NCBI RefSeq assembly: GCF_014596445.1
Contig: NZ_MECL01000133.1
Span: 1-35,739 of the forward strand
Length of the DNA stretch: 35,739 nt
Direction of reading: 5' to 3'
DNA from: Streptomyces sp. CBMA29
GTDB lineage: Bacteria > Actinomycetota > Actinomycetes > Streptomycetales > Streptomycetaceae
Shown: one piece after another, positions 1 through 8,342 of the stretch
Layout: every line of letters starts with the position of its first letter
Numbering within the stretch: position 1 is the first letter of the stretch
Notes under the pieces: generated by a model
Told to the model about the DNA's origin: nothing
The model's database searches: none
The model's input: only the letters and a program-made list of their open reading frames with translations
Translations under genes and position numbers: made by a program

Positions 1-390
1 CGCGGCGTCGGCGCCGACGCCGATCGAGCCGGTGCCCGCGATGACGCCGATGCCGGTGTCGAGACCGGCCGCGGGCACCAGCAGCGCCGCGTCGTTGACC
101 ACGGCGGCGGGTACGCCGAGGGCTTCGACGGCCGCCGCCAGGTGCGCGCAGTGCCGCTGGGTGTCGCAGCCCTGCGCGCCGATCCCGACGGCGGCGATCT
201 CGTCGCCCTCGGGCACCGCGCGGGTCAGCCGTTCCAGCAGCCAGCGCGCGGCGGTGTCGACCGGCGCCGCCTCCCAGCCGTCGGCCGGCAGCGTGCGGTC
301 AGCGCGTGGCGGCGCCGCCGGGTCGTCCAGCGGCGCCACGCGGACGGCGAGTTTGGTGCCGCCCACGTCGGCGCCGACAACGACTTTCAT
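1..390 (-). CDS. BadF/BadG-type sugar (hexosamine) kinase, 3' end outside window
   Basis: The first 130 residues of an ASKHA-fold kinase are visible, from the ATG at 388-390 to the window edge. The N-terminus MKVVVGADVGGTK carries the phosphate-1 loop DVGGTK. Further on are VNDA and VIAGTGSIGVG, the phosphate-2 motif typical of BadF/BadG/BcrA and N-acetylglucosamine kinase-like proteins; ROK kinases would instead show a zinc motif later. The start overlaps the SIS gene stop (ATGA, 387-390), and no strong ribosome site is visible, so translation is probably coupled. Family knowledge suggests ATP-dependent phosphorylation of GlcNAc, GlcN or a related sugar in the cytoplasm. Next to a SIS isomerase/deaminase-like protein, hexosamine is the most economical guess, but the acceptor sugar is inference. 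Confidence 0.8.
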   Translation of the reverse strand, partial: MKVVVGADVGGTKLAVRVAPLDDPAAPPRADRTLPADGWEAAPVDTAARWLLERLTRAVPEGDEIAAVGIGAQGCDTQRHCAHLAAAVEALGVPAAVVNDAALLVPAAGLDTGIGVIAGTGSIGVGADAA

Positions 391-1409
391 ACGCCCGGCC
401 GTTCGGCCGCGACCTTGATGTCGGAGTTGTGGAACACAAATTCCTCCACCTCGACTCCCCTGACCTCGGCGACCGCTTCGACGAGGATCTGTGTGACCAG
501 GATTTCGATGATCGCACGCTGCGCGGCCGGGAGGCGCGGCACGGTCACGGGGTGCAGCAGCGGGCCGCCCCGGACGGGCTCGCTGGTGACGAGGACGACC
601 CGGTGGCCGGAGTACGCCAGGGTCTCGGCGACGGCGAGTTCGCGGGTGTCGCCGAAGATGACGTGCACCCCGCCGCCCGCCGACTCCATCGAACCGTGCA
701 GATACTGCCGGGTGCTCATGCCGGTCGACGGGATTCTGGCAACCTCCCGGAAGAGCAGGGCGCTCGCTTCCGCCGAGCCGACCGCGGGCCCGGTGCCGAC
801 GAAGTCCGCGGAGGTCGCGGACGCGAACAGCGGTGCCAGCGCGCGCAGTTGGGGTGTCAGGACGCGCTCGGTACGGGCGAAGACCTCGCCGAGGCGGGCC
901 CAGCCGTCGTCGATCCGGCCGCCGTCCCAGGCGTCGGCGAGGAGGCCGAGCGCGGCGACGGTCGCGGTGTAGCCGATGGTCGACGCGTAGCTGTCGGGGA
1001 TGCTGCCGAGGCCGAGCACACCGCTGGCGAGGTTCGCGATCGGCGACGGCACGACGTTGACCACCGCGAACCGTAGCGCCGGGTCGACGGAGTCCAGGAC
1101 CGCGAGCGTCTCCGCGCTGCGTCCGCTCTGCGAGACGCCGACCACCGGGTGGGCGCTGGCGGGGAAGGGCAGCGGGTGGTCGCCCGCACCGAGCCGCCAG
1201 GAGTGGACGCCGCGGCTGCGCAGCGCCCAGACCGGCGCGCACGCGGCGGCCAGGCTGGCGCCGATGCCGACGAAGACCGGTCCGGGCCCCGACAGCCGGC
1301 CCGCCGCCGCCGACGCCGTGACCGCGCCGGTCAGCCGGGTGACCGCGGCGGCGAGGGCCTCCGCCTGGGTCGCGCGGGCCGCCGCGTAGGCGATGAAGCC
1401 GTCGGTCAT
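387..1409 (-). CDS. SIS-domain sugar isomerase/deaminase-like protein (GlmS/AgaS/FrlB type)
   Basis: This is a 340-residue double-SIS protein. FVGIGASLAAA (about residues 47-57) resembles the first SIS loop, and VSQSGRSAETL is the classic SxSGxT/S-like phosphosugar-binding loop. FVGTGP opens the second SIS domain, and QYLHGSMES corresponds to the E-x-x-HG region of the GlmS isomerase half. There is no glutaminase domain, so it is not GlmS itself. Stand-alone SIS proteins of this size include AgaS, NagB-II and the fructosamine-6-phosphate deglycase FrlB, which remove an amine from a phosphorylated sugar. The ATG at 1407-1409 is preceded by GGAGCAGAA and overlaps the upstream stop. Lying directly before the kinase, it probably acts on that kinase's product. 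Deaminase versus deglycase cannot be decided by eye. Confidence 0.85.
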   Translation of the reverse strand: MTDGFIAYAAARATQAEALAAAVTRLTGAVTASAAAGRLSGPGPVFVGIGASLAAACAPVWALRSRGVHSWRLGAGDHPLPFPASAHPVVGVSQSGRSAETLAVLDSVDPALRFAVVNVVPSPIANLASGVLGLGSIPDSYASTIGYTATVAALGLLADAWDGGRIDDGWARLGEVFARTERVLTPQLRALAPLFASATSADFVGTGPAVGSAEASALLFREVARIPSTGMSTRQYLHGSMESAGGGVHVIFGDTRELAVAETLAYSGHRVVLVTSEPVRGGPLLHPVTVPRLPAAQRAIIEILVTQILVEAVAEVRGVEVEEFVFHNSDIKVAAERPGV

Positions 1410-2533
1410 TTCTGCTCCGTTCCTTCGGACGTCCGGGTGGTCGGATCCCAGTGCGGCGGGATCGGTGGGACAGGCGGCGCGGTGCTGTCGATCCGTACCG
1501 GCGCGCCGAGGTCGGCGGACTCCTCGATCGCGAGCATGACGTCGAGTACGTGGTAGGCCAGTTCGCCGCTGGCGCGCGGCGGTCGGCCCGCCCGGATCGC
1601 GCGGGCCATCTCCAGGACGCCCACGCCACGCCCGGCCGGGGCGCCGGCCGCGGGCACGGTCCGCCACGGCGCCTCGGGGGCGATGTCGGTCAACAGCCGT
1701 GTGGGGCCGTCGAATCCGCTGACCGGTACCTCCAGCACCCCGTCCGCGCCGGTCACTTCGAACAACTGGCGGCGTACCGGCGAGTCGAAGCTGTAGACGG
1801 ACGTGCCGACCACCCCGGACGCGAAGGTGGTGAGGACGCTGAGGTGGGTGTCCACCTCGACGGGGAAGCGGGTGCCCGCGTCGGGTCCCGAGCCGACGGT
1901 GCGCTCCGCGCGCGGCCGGTGCCCGGCGGCGGTCACCGAGGCGACCGGGCCGAGGAGTTGGACGAGCGCGGTCAGGTAGTAGGGGCCGATGTCGAAGAGC
2001 GGGCCCGCGCCCTTGGCGAAGAGGAACCGCGGCCTGGGGTGCCAGGCGTCGGGTCCCGGGCCCTGCATCAGGGTCAGCACGGTCCGCGCCGGGCCGACCG
2101 CGCCGTCCGCGAGCAGCCGCGCGGCGGTCTGGATGCCGGGGCCGAGGATCGTGTCGGGCGCGTTGCCCACCGCGACCCCGGCGGCGCTCGCGGCGTCCAG
2201 GACGGCGCGGGCGCTGTCGCGGTCCAGCGTGAGCGGCTTCTCGCCCCACACGTGCTTGCCCGCCTCGATCGCGGCGAGCGCGACCTCGTCGTGGGCGGCC
2301 GGGACGGTCAGGTTGACCACGAGGTCGACGTCGTCGCGGCGCAGCACCTCGGCCGTCGTGCCGGACACCGGGACGCCGTACGCGTCGGCCTGCGCCCCGG
2401 CCCGCGCGGGGTCGAGGTCCGCGACGGCCGTGACGGCGAGGTCGGGGTAGGAGGTCAGCGAGCGCAGGTACTCGTCGGAGATGTTGCCCGCGCCGACCAC
2501 CGCGACGCGGGTCGGCGTCCCGTGCGCGCTCAC
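1406..2533 (-). CDS. Gfo/Idh/MocA-family NAD(P)-dependent sugar oxidoreductase (third of three)
   Basis: A 375-residue oxidoreductase. The Rossmann motif VVGAGNIS lies at the N-terminus, and the conserved catalytic GEKPL (HVWGEKPLTL, near residue 95) marks the Gfo/Idh/MocA family. The segment FDIGPYYLTALVQLLG contains the usual D-x-G-x-Y/H active-site stretch. The GTG at 2531-2533 is chosen because it makes a 4-bp GTGA overlap with the upstream TIM-barrel stop and starts just before the Rossmann strand; the longer in-frame reading only adds residues antisense-like to the neighbour. Family members oxidise or reduce sugar, inositol or glycoside hydroxyls with NAD(P). In this operon a role as sugar 3-dehydrogenase or reductase is inferred. 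Confidence 0.88.
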   Translation of the reverse strand: MSAHGTPTRVAVVGAGNISDEYLRSLTSYPDLAVTAVADLDPARAGAQADAYGVPVSGTTAEVLRRDDVDLVVNLTVPAAHDEVALAAIEAGKHVWGEKPLTLDRDSARAVLDAASAAGVAVGNAPDTILGPGIQTAARLLADGAVGPARTVLTLMQGPGPDAWHPRPRFLFAKGAGPLFDIGPYYLTALVQLLGPVASVTAAGHRPRAERTVGSGPDAGTRFPVEVDTHLSVLTTFASGVVGTSVYSFDSPVRRQLFEVTGADGVLEVPVSGFDGPTRLLTDIAPEAPWRTVPAAGAPAGRGVGVLEMARAIRAGRPPRASGELAYHVLDVMLAIEESADLGAPVRIDSTAPPVPPIPPHWDPTTRTSEGTEQK

Positions 2534-3282
2534 GCGGTCACCAGCTCGCGGAAGTAGGCGGCGTTGCGCTCCACCAGCGGCCATACGTCGCTGTGGTGGG
2601 CGACGACCTCGACGACCGGCAGTTCGAGTGCCGGGGCGGCCAGTGCCACGACCTCGGCCATCCGGTCGGTGGCGTCGACGCCGAGCACCGGCCGGTCGTT
2701 GCCCGGCTCGCGGTCCCGTACGACGTGCAGCAGCCTGACCCGGTCGCCGAGCCGGGGCAGCAGCTCGAAGACGTCGGCGCCGCCGACCCCGGCCCAGTAG
2801 ACGTCCAGCTCCAGGACGACGGCCGGGTCGAGGAGTTCGGCCAGCACCTCATAGGCGGGGACGCCGTCCACGCGCTGCGCGAACTCGAAGTCGTGGTTGT
2901 GGTAGCCGATCCGCACACCGCGCGCAGCGGCCTGCTCGGCGGCCGAGTTGAGCGTGTCGGCGAGCCGCTGGACCCCGGCGCGGTCGGCGACGCTGTCGGG
3001 GGCGACCCACGGGGTGATCACCGTGCCGATGCCCAACTCCACGGCGGCGTCCACGATGTCGGCGGTCTCGTGGCGCAGTACGGAGGAGTGCGCGGTGGCC
3101 GCGTGCAGGCCGCTGTCGCGCAGGGCGGCGGCGAGCCCTGCCGGGTCGGTGAGGATGTCGTACGGCTCGGCGTGCGTGAAGCCCAGCGCCGCCAGGCGCG
3201 CGAGCGTGCCGTCGAGCCGGTCGGGCCCGAGGTCGTCACGCACGCTGTAGAGCTGGATGCCCAGCGGGTGCTCTGCCGTCAT
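2530..3282 (-). CDS. Xylose-isomerase-like TIM-barrel sugar isomerase/epimerase (IolE/FrlC type)
   Basis: A 250-residue AP-endonuclease-2/xylose-isomerase-like TIM barrel. GIQLYSVRDDL opens the barrel, GFTHAEPY, IGYHNHDFEF and VLELDVYWAGVGG supply the metal-site Glu/His/Asp residues expected in this superfamily, and RLLHVVRD follows. Members are metal-dependent epimerases, dehydratases or isomerases of (keto)sugars (IolE, IolI, FrlC, tagatose epimerases), and some cleave 3-keto-glycosides. The ATG at 3280-3282 overlaps the amine oxidase stop as ATGA and has GGAG four bases upstream. The C-terminus HSDVWPLVERNAAYFRELVTA is typical of actinobacterial relatives. A second member of the family is encoded at 8339-9133, so two related steps or two substrates are likely. 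Confidence 0.88.
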   Translation of the reverse strand: MTAEHPLGIQLYSVRDDLGPDRLDGTLARLAALGFTHAEPYDILTDPAGLAAALRDSGLHAATAHSSVLRHETADIVDAAVELGIGTVITPWVAPDSVADRAGVQRLADTLNSAAEQAAARGVRIGYHNHDFEFAQRVDGVPAYEVLAELLDPAVVLELDVYWAGVGGADVFELLPRLGDRVRLLHVVRDREPGNDRPVLGVDATDRMAEVVALAAPALELPVVEVVAHHSDVWPLVERNAAYFRELVTA

Positions 3283-5342
3283 GCTCCGGCCTTTCCGTGA
3301 TCGTCGTACTGCTGCTGGTGGGTGTGGTCGTGGTGGCTGCTGTGGCCCGCGCCGTGGTCTTCGTGACCGCCGTGGGTTCCGGCCGGGTGGCAGTGGTCGC
3401 CGCTCGACGGCGGGATGTCGAGGGTGGGATTGCGGCCGAAGAAGCCGTACGGCTTGAGGACGAAACCGGCCGAGTCGACCGGCATGACCGGCCAGTCCTC
3501 GGGGCGCGGGAAGTGGGTGAGCCCGAAGGTGTGCCACAGCACGATGTCGGTGCCGTCCACGTCCCGGTCGGCGGCGGTCCACGCGGGCAGTCCGGCGCCG
3601 CCGTTGTGCATGTTCACCAGGTCGCCCGCCGGGTAGTTCTCGTCCGGCGCGTACGGCGTCACCCACAGGTGCTTGGTGGCGTACGTGGCCCGCCGGTGGA
3701 TGTCGGACTCCTCGTCGGCGAGCAGCACGGGCAGGCCCTCGGGGTGCAGCATCCAGCCGACCGGGTCGCCGAGCCGGTTGGTCACCGAGGGGTTGGTGAT
3801 CAGCCAGGAGCGGTTGCGGGTGTTGTCGGCGAGCCGCTGTGCGCCCGCTTCGGTGCGCAGCCGGGTGACGGTCCGGGTGAAGCCGGTGCCGGTGGGGTTG
3901 GCGGGTCCGCGCGGGACGAGGGCGGCCTCGACCTCGTCCACAGCGTTGTCCGTACCGTCGACCGTCATGTCCAGCCGGGCGCTGAACAGGTGCTGGTGGT
4001 ACGGGGCGCCGAGGCCGGGGGCGAGTTCCGAGGCGAAGGGGTGGCCGGGGCCCTGATAGGCCGAGGTGAAGACGACACCGGTCGCCTTGACCTCCAGTTC
4101 GATCGCGCCGTCGAGCGAGAAGTACCAGTAGAAGCCGTAGTCGTAGTTGCCGACGGTGACGAAGAAGGAGACGACCAGGCGGCGGTTGCGGCGTGAGTCG
4201 GACGAGCCGGTCCAGTTGTCGTAGTGCTTCCAGAGGATGCCGGTGTCCTCCTCGTGGACGCAGATGGCCTGCGGGACGACCCGGACCCCGCCCGCGCTGT
4301 CGGCGAGCACGGCGTCCAGGTAGGTGATGTCGCCGACGCAGTCGCAGCCCAGTTCAAGGGAGTTGGCGAAGCCGCCGAGCAGGTATTCGCCGCAGTCGAA
4401 GAAGTTCTGGAACCAGCGCTGCGGGCTCGGGTCGCCGTAGGGGACCATCATTTCCGCGATGGAGGCGCGGTAGAGCACGGGGCGCGGCACGCCCGCGTCC
4501 TCGATGGCGATGTTGTGCAGGACCAGGCCCTCGCGCTGGTCGAAGCCGATCTGGAGGGACCAGCCGAGCCAGTGCAGGACGCCGTCGTCATCGACGGTGA
4601 AGCTGGGGCCCTCGGGCTGGGTGATCTCGATGGGCTTCAGTCCCGCGCGCGGCGGCTGCCCGACCCACGCGGGGTCGTGGAAGTTGCCGTCTTCCTGGGG
4701 CACCGGCAGGTCCATGTGGTCCTGGACGTCGAGGACTTCGCGGGTGACGACGTCCACGATCACGGTGACGCCGTCCACCGGGTGCGCCCAGCCGAGGTCG
4801 TTCGGGGTCTTCTGCACGAAGGTGAAGCAGCGCTGGAGGCGGCGGCCGGTCTCGCCCTCGCCCGGCACCCCGGCCGACAGCGGATTGACCCGGAGCTGTG
4901 CGGGGTCGGTCAGGCCGCGCTTGCGCATGGCGGCGAGCCAGCGCTCGTCGCGGTGCACGATCTCCTCGACCAGCGAGAACTCGGCCAGGACGACGGGCAC
5001 ATGGCCGTCGGTGGCGACGTCCAGTTCCCTGGCCGTCACGACCCGGTCCTGCTCGGGGCAGACGACGGTGTCGTACGAGACACCGGTGCGCAGGTCGATG
5101 AGCATCACGCGGAAGCGGCGGGGGGCCACGTCGCCCGCGAGCAGTTCGCGCTTGTCCTGTTCCGCCAGGCCGAAGTACGAGACATGGGTGTCGGGGCCGA
5201 GGAGTCCTTCGCGCCGCAGCAGCGCGGTGGTCGCGGTGATCTCCGCCGGCCGCGGTGAGGCGAGGGCCCCGGCGAGCGCGTCGGCGCGGGCTCCCGGGAC
5301 GGCCCCGGCTATGACGGACGGTTCAGGCGGGGTCGGGGTCAC
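3279..5342 (-). CDS. Copper-dependent primary amine oxidase (TPQ) with histidine-rich C-terminal tail
   Basis: A 687-residue copper amine oxidase. It oxidises R-CH2-NH2 to aldehyde, ammonia and hydrogen peroxide. The TPQ precursor tyrosine is Tyr-400 in VGNYDYG (N-Y-D/E motif). The catalytic base is Asp-316 in FFDCGEYLLG. Copper ligands are His-449 and His-451 (PYHQHLF) and His-610 (GLTHFPRPEDWPVMP). YRASIAEMMVPYGDPSP and LGCDCVGDITYLD match bacterial tyramine/phenylethylamine oxidases. No signal peptide is visible. The GTG at 5340-5342 follows GGAG by five bases and is the only sensible start after the 115-bp gap below the GntR gene. The last 39 residues contain 11 histidines (HSSHHDHTH), an unusual metal-binding tail. 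Its operon position suggests deamination of the amine part of the locus substrate; the physiological amine is unknown. Confidence 0.93.
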   Translation of the reverse strand: MTPTPPEPSVIAGAVPGARADALAGALASPRPAEITATTALLRREGLLGPDTHVSYFGLAEQDKRELLAGDVAPRRFRVMLIDLRTGVSYDTVVCPEQDRVVTARELDVATDGHVPVVLAEFSLVEEIVHRDERWLAAMRKRGLTDPAQLRVNPLSAGVPGEGETGRRLQRCFTFVQKTPNDLGWAHPVDGVTVIVDVVTREVLDVQDHMDLPVPQEDGNFHDPAWVGQPPRAGLKPIEITQPEGPSFTVDDDGVLHWLGWSLQIGFDQREGLVLHNIAIEDAGVPRPVLYRASIAEMMVPYGDPSPQRWFQNFFDCGEYLLGGFANSLELGCDCVGDITYLDAVLADSAGGVRVVPQAICVHEEDTGILWKHYDNWTGSSDSRRNRRLVVSFFVTVGNYDYGFYWYFSLDGAIELEVKATGVVFTSAYQGPGHPFASELAPGLGAPYHQHLFSARLDMTVDGTDNAVDEVEAALVPRGPANPTGTGFTRTVTRLRTEAGAQRLADNTRNRSWLITNPSVTNRLGDPVGWMLHPEGLPVLLADEESDIHRRATYATKHLWVTPYAPDENYPAGDLVNMHNGGAGLPAWTAADRDVDGTDIVLWHTFGLTHFPRPEDWPVMPVDSAGFVLKPYGFFGRNPTLDIPPSSGDHCHPAGTHGGHEDHGAGHSSHHDHTHQQQYDDHGKAGA

Positions 5343-5457
5343 GAGGTCTCCGCATCTGCGAGTGGGTCCGGGCGGCAGGTCGGGGCGTGGGGAGCCGGCG
5401 GGTCGGGGCGTGACGGACGGCGGCCCGGCGTGAGGGCGGCGGCCTTCGGGTGACGGC
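5343..5457. other. 115-bp gap between regulator and amine oxidase genes
   Basis: No gene is visible here. The sequence is GC-rich and holds a 12-bp direct repeat GGTCGGGGCGTG at 5378-5389 and 5401-5412. I see no convincing -10/-35 pair or strong hairpin, so the amine oxidase is probably read through from upstream, although a weak internal promoter cannot be excluded. Confidence 0.4.
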
Positions 5458-6219
5458 TCATGTCGCGTTGCCGCGCGCGAAGGAGGTCCGCAGCCGGTAG
5501 CGGTCGCCCGCGTACCGGATCGCCGAGGAGAGCAGCGGGCGCTGGCTCCGGTCGCGGACGATCTGCCGCATCTCCAGCACCGGGGTGCCCGCGGCGATGG
5601 CGAGGTGTCCGGCCAGTACGTCGTCGGCCGGGCGCGCCTCGATCGTCGTATCGGCCCGGTCGAGCTGGAAGCCGAGTCCCGCGATGGTGTCGTAGAGCGA
5701 GTGGTCGGTGAAGTCGACCTGGTCGAAACCGACGGCGATGTCGGCGGGGACGAAGGACTCGTCCACCGCGATCGGCACACCGTCGAGCATGCGGACCCGG
5801 TCGACGCGGTAGAGCGGGGTGCCCGGCGCGATCTGGAACGCCTCGGCCTCGTCGAAGGTCGAGGTGCCCAGTTCGCGGCGGAGCACCCGCGAGGTCGGCA
5901 CCAGGCCCATCCGGCGGGCCGTCTCGGTGAACGACTCCAGGGTGTTGGGCCACTCCTTGCGCTCGGGCACGCCGACGTACCAGCCGCGGCCGTGCGCCGG
6001 GCGCAGCACGCCCTCCTCGACCAGCGCGGTGAGCGCCTTGCGCAGGGTCACGCGGGAGATGGCGAGCATCTGGCACAGTTCGCGCTCGGGCGGCAGCCGT
6101 GAGCCGGGCTCGACCTCGCCCGCGGCGATCCGTTCCTGGAGCGCGGCCTTGGCCTGGAGCCACAGCGGCTCCGGGTAGTGCGTGGTGAGCGCCCGGGGCG
6201 CCGTGTGCTGCGTGCTCAT
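5458..6219 (-). CDS. GntR-family (HutC/DasR type) transcriptional regulator 1
   Basis: A 253-residue regulator with an N-terminal winged helix (about residues 15-80: LPPERELCQMLAISRVTLRKAL is the recognition region, then HGRGWYV) and a C-terminal UTRA effector domain (MGLVPTSRVL, PLYRVDRVRMLDGVPIAVDE, closing in AGDRYRLRTSFAR). HutC-group regulators usually sense phosphorylated sugars, amines or imidazole compounds and bind TGGTC-type palindromes. The ATG at 6217-6219 overlaps the upstream Gfo/Idh stop (ATGA). It lies inside the catabolic operon, so it would be produced together with its presumed targets. It is strikingly similar to the regulator at 18971-19732, including the recognition helix SRVTLRKAL, suggesting shared operators. 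Effector unknown. Confidence 0.92.
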   Translation of the reverse strand: MSTQHTAPRALTTHYPEPLWLQAKAALQERIAAGEVEPGSRLPPERELCQMLAISRVTLRKALTALVEEGVLRPAHGRGWYVGVPERKEWPNTLESFTETARRMGLVPTSRVLRRELGTSTFDEAEAFQIAPGTPLYRVDRVRMLDGVPIAVDESFVPADIAVGFDQVDFTDHSLYDTIAGLGFQLDRADTTIEARPADDVLAGHLAIAAGTPVLEMRQIVRDRSQRPLLSSAIRYAGDRYRLRTSFARGNAT

Positions 6220-7277
6220 GCCGGGACCTGGACCTTCTCCCATGTGCCCGAGCGCATGGAGGCGTAGCAGGCGTCGAGGACGCGGTTGACGACATGGCCG
6301 TCCTCGAAGGTCTCCAGCGGGGTCTCGCCGCGGGCGAAGCGGTCCACGAAGTGCCGCATCTCCTGGCTGAAGCCGTAGGCGCGGGCCTCCTCGGGCACCG
6401 GATAGACCCAGCCGGTGTCGGCGTCGGCCTTCTCCACCAGGTAGCCCGCGGGGTTCTCGATGAAGCCCCACACCGGGGTCGCCGAGGTGTCGGTGACCAA
6501 CCGGCCCGCGCTGCCGACCAGTTCGTGGCGCAGTTGCATGCTGCCCTTCTCGATCCACGAGGACTCGACGGTGGCGAGCTGGCCGCCGGCGAATTTCAGC
6601 AGCGCGACGGCGGTGTCCTCGCCGGTGGTGCGGTCGGCGTGGGCGAGGGTGGCGCCCCAGGCGAAGACCTCCGTTATGGGGTTGTCCTTGCCGAAGAAGT
6701 GCCGGGCGGACTCCACGGTGTGGCAGCCCATGTCGAGCAGCGCGCCGCCGCCCGCGGTCTCCGCGTCCCAGAAGTGCGGGGCGTGCGGCCCGGAGTGCGC
6801 CTCGCGGGCGCGCAGGGTCAGCAGGTCGCCGATGGCGCCCGCGGCGACCATCTCGTGCGCCTTGGCGATGTTCGGCGAGAAGACCGAACTCTCGGCGTAG
6901 CCGTGCCAGATCCCGGCCTCGCGGACGACCCGCAGGATCTCGGCGGCCTCGTCGCCGTCGCGGGCCAGCGGCTTGGTGCAGACCACGCCCTTGCCCGCGG
7001 CGGCGACCGCCCGTACCGCCGCCAGGTGTGCCTCGTTGGGCACGGCGACCACGACGAGGTCGACGGCCGGGTCCGCGCACAGCGCCGCCATGTCGTCGTA
7101 ACAGGTCGCGTCCGGCGCCCACTTGGCGGCCAGCGCCCGTGCGCGTGCGAGGTCGCGCGAACAGGCGGCGACGAGCGCCGCGTTCCGTACGTCCTGGAGA
7201 GCGTCCGCGTAGGTGTCGCCGATGAATCCGGAACCGATGAGCCCGACGCCGATCACGCGTTCCTCTTCCCTCGTCAT
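6216..7277 (-). CDS. Gfo/Idh/MocA-family oxidoreductase (second of three)
   Basis: A 353-residue NAD(P)-dependent sugar dehydrogenase-like protein. GLIGSGFIGDTY is the dinucleotide loop and AACSRDLARARALA follows the second strand. The usual EKP is CTKPLARDG here: lysine and proline remain, but Glu is replaced by Thr. LLDMGCHTVESARHFFG gives the D-x-x-x-H active-site segment. The ATG at 7275-7277 is preferred: it begins two residues before charged TREEER and the Rossmann strand, and GGGGCGAG precedes it; the longer in-frame start would place about 25 unrelated residues over the promoter-like region. First gene of the second transcription block, 93 bp after the SDR gene. Its role in glycoside or sugar oxidation is inferred. 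Confidence 0.88.
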   Translation of the reverse strand: MTREEERVIGVGLIGSGFIGDTYADALQDVRNAALVAACSRDLARARALAAKWAPDATCYDDMAALCADPAVDLVVVAVPNEAHLAAVRAVAAAGKGVVCTKPLARDGDEAAEILRVVREAGIWHGYAESSVFSPNIAKAHEMVAAGAIGDLLTLRAREAHSGPHAPHFWDAETAGGGALLDMGCHTVESARHFFGKDNPITEVFAWGATLAHADRTTGEDTAVALLKFAGGQLATVESSWIEKGSMQLRHELVGSAGRLVTDTSATPVWGFIENPAGYLVEKADADTGWVYPVPEEARAYGFSQEMRHFVDRFARGETPLETFEDGHVVNRVLDACYASMRSGTWEKVQVPA

Positions 7278-7286
7278 TCTCGCCCC

Positions 7287-7354
7287 ATGATAGCAAAGTG
7301 GTTTTGCATTGGTCTTATAAAGGTACGTCACGTAAAGACCACGGGGTACCACTG
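7287..7354 (-). promoter_or_regulatory. Candidate internal promoter and GntR operator cluster before second operon half
   Basis: The 93-bp gap is AT-richer than its surroundings. On the minus strand TATCAT (forward 7287-7292) is a good -10. Around it are half-sites of the HutC type: AAGTGGT at 7296-7302, TTGGTCTT at 7309-7316, AAGACCAC at 7335-7342 and ACCACT at 7348-7353. GGTCTT (7311-7316) and AAGACC (7335-7340) form an inverted repeat, and TACGT-C-ACGTA (7324-7334) is a separate short palindrome. Read with the minus strand, ACCACTT-T-GCTA matches ACCACTT-C-GCTA at 17875-17886. With this -10 the leader would be only a few bases, so a further upstream start (TATAAG, forward 7314-7319) is an alternative. 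Promoter assignment is inference. Confidence 0.45.
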
Positions 7355-7370
7355 TCCGGTGCGGCGCGCA

Positions 7371-8342
7371 TCACGCCTCCAGCAGGCCGTCGAAGGCCCG
7401 GTCCAGGTCGTGGTCGACCACCCGCAGTTCGGGGTGGGCGTCGTAGTGCGCGAGCGCTTCGCGGGCGCCCTGCGCGAAGGAGACCTCCGGCGCGAAACCG
7501 GGGACCAGCGCCCGCAGCTTGGAGGTGTCGAAGAGCATCGAGTGCCGGAAGTCGTGCTCCAGCACCTCCCGCCACCCCGGCACCAGCTCGGCGATCGACT
7601 CGCTCGACCGGTGCCGCAGCAGCGGCTCCCGCACACCGGCCGCGGCGGCCAGCGCGAGATGGATCTGGTCCCAGGTGAGGATCGCGCCGCTGACGACGTT
7701 GACGCTCTCGCCGATCGCCTGCCCGTTGCCGAGCAGCGGGACGAAGGCGCGCGCGAAGTCCCGTGAGTGCGTCAGGGACCACAGCGAGGTGCCGTCGCCG
7801 TGCACGACGACCGGCCGGCCCGCTCGCATCCGTTCGACCGCCGTCCAGCCCGCGAGCACCGGGATCACCGTGTGGTCGTAGGTGTGGAAGGGCCGCACGA
7901 TCGTCAGCGGGAAGCCCGCCTCGCGGTACGCCTCCTCCAGCAGCAGCTCACAGGCGATCTTGTCCCGCGCGTAGCCGAAGTGCGGCTGGCGGCGCGGGCT
8001 GGACTCGGTGATCGGCAGCAGCGGCACCGGGCGGCCGAAGACCGAGCAGGTGCTGATGAAGACGTACTGCCCGGCCCTGCCGGCGAACAGCTCCCGGTGG
8101 TCGCGCACGTCGTCGGGTGTGAAGCCGACCCAGTTGACGACGGCGTCGAACTCCTCGCCGCCCAGCGCCGACGTGAGCGCGGCGGCGTCCCGGACGTCCG
8201 CGCGCAGCGACCGTACGCCCTCGGCCGGCGCCCGGACGGGCGCGGACCGCGTCACGATCGTCACATCGGCGCCGCGCGCGACGGCCTCGCGGGCCGCCGC
8301 GGAACCGATCATCCCGGCACCGCCGAGGAACAGCACCCTCAT
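7371..8342 (-). CDS. Extended short-chain dehydrogenase (NAD-dependent epimerase/dehydratase family)
   Basis: A 323-residue extended SDR. FLGGAGMIGSAAA is the G-x-x-G-x-x-G nucleotide loop, VVNWVGFT the strand-4 region, ISTCSVFG the catalytic Ser/Thr stretch and YARDKIACE contains the YxxxK pair. SLTHSRDFARAFVPLL is typical of sugar-epimerase-like SDRs. Start ATG at 8340-8342 has GAGGAG six bases upstream and overlaps the preceding stop (ATGA). It is the last gene of the first operon half, before the 93-bp gap. Family reactions include epimerisation, dehydration or ketoreduction of sugars or sugar lactones; which one applies is not visible. The neighbours suggest a keto-sugar intermediate. 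Confidence 0.88.
   Translation of the reverse strand: MRVLFLGGAGMIGSAAAREAVARGADVTIVTRSAPVRAPAEGVRSLRADVRDAAALTSALGGEEFDAVVNWVGFTPDDVRDHRELFAGRAGQYVFISTCSVFGRPVPLLPITESSPRRQPHFGYARDKIACELLLEEAYREAGFPLTIVRPFHTYDHTVIPVLAGWTAVERMRAGRPVVVHGDGTSLWSLTHSRDFARAFVPLLGNGQAIGESVNVVSGAILTWDQIHLALAAAAGVREPLLRHRSSESIAELVPGWREVLEHDFRHSMLFDTSKLRALVPGFAPEVSFAQGAREALAHYDAHPELRVVDHDLDRAFDGLLEA

Noticed and set aside
387..2249. Long minus-strand frame joining SIS protein to upstream residues
   Set aside because: The upstream 280 residues are an Arg-rich out-of-frame reading of the Gfo/Idh gene. The real SIS start is the ATG at 1409, overlapping the neighbour's stop.
5458..7296. Apparent 612-residue GntR fusion
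   Set aside because: The first part is an off-frame reading of the Gfo/Idh gene; the true regulator starts at 6219 with a family-typical winged helix.
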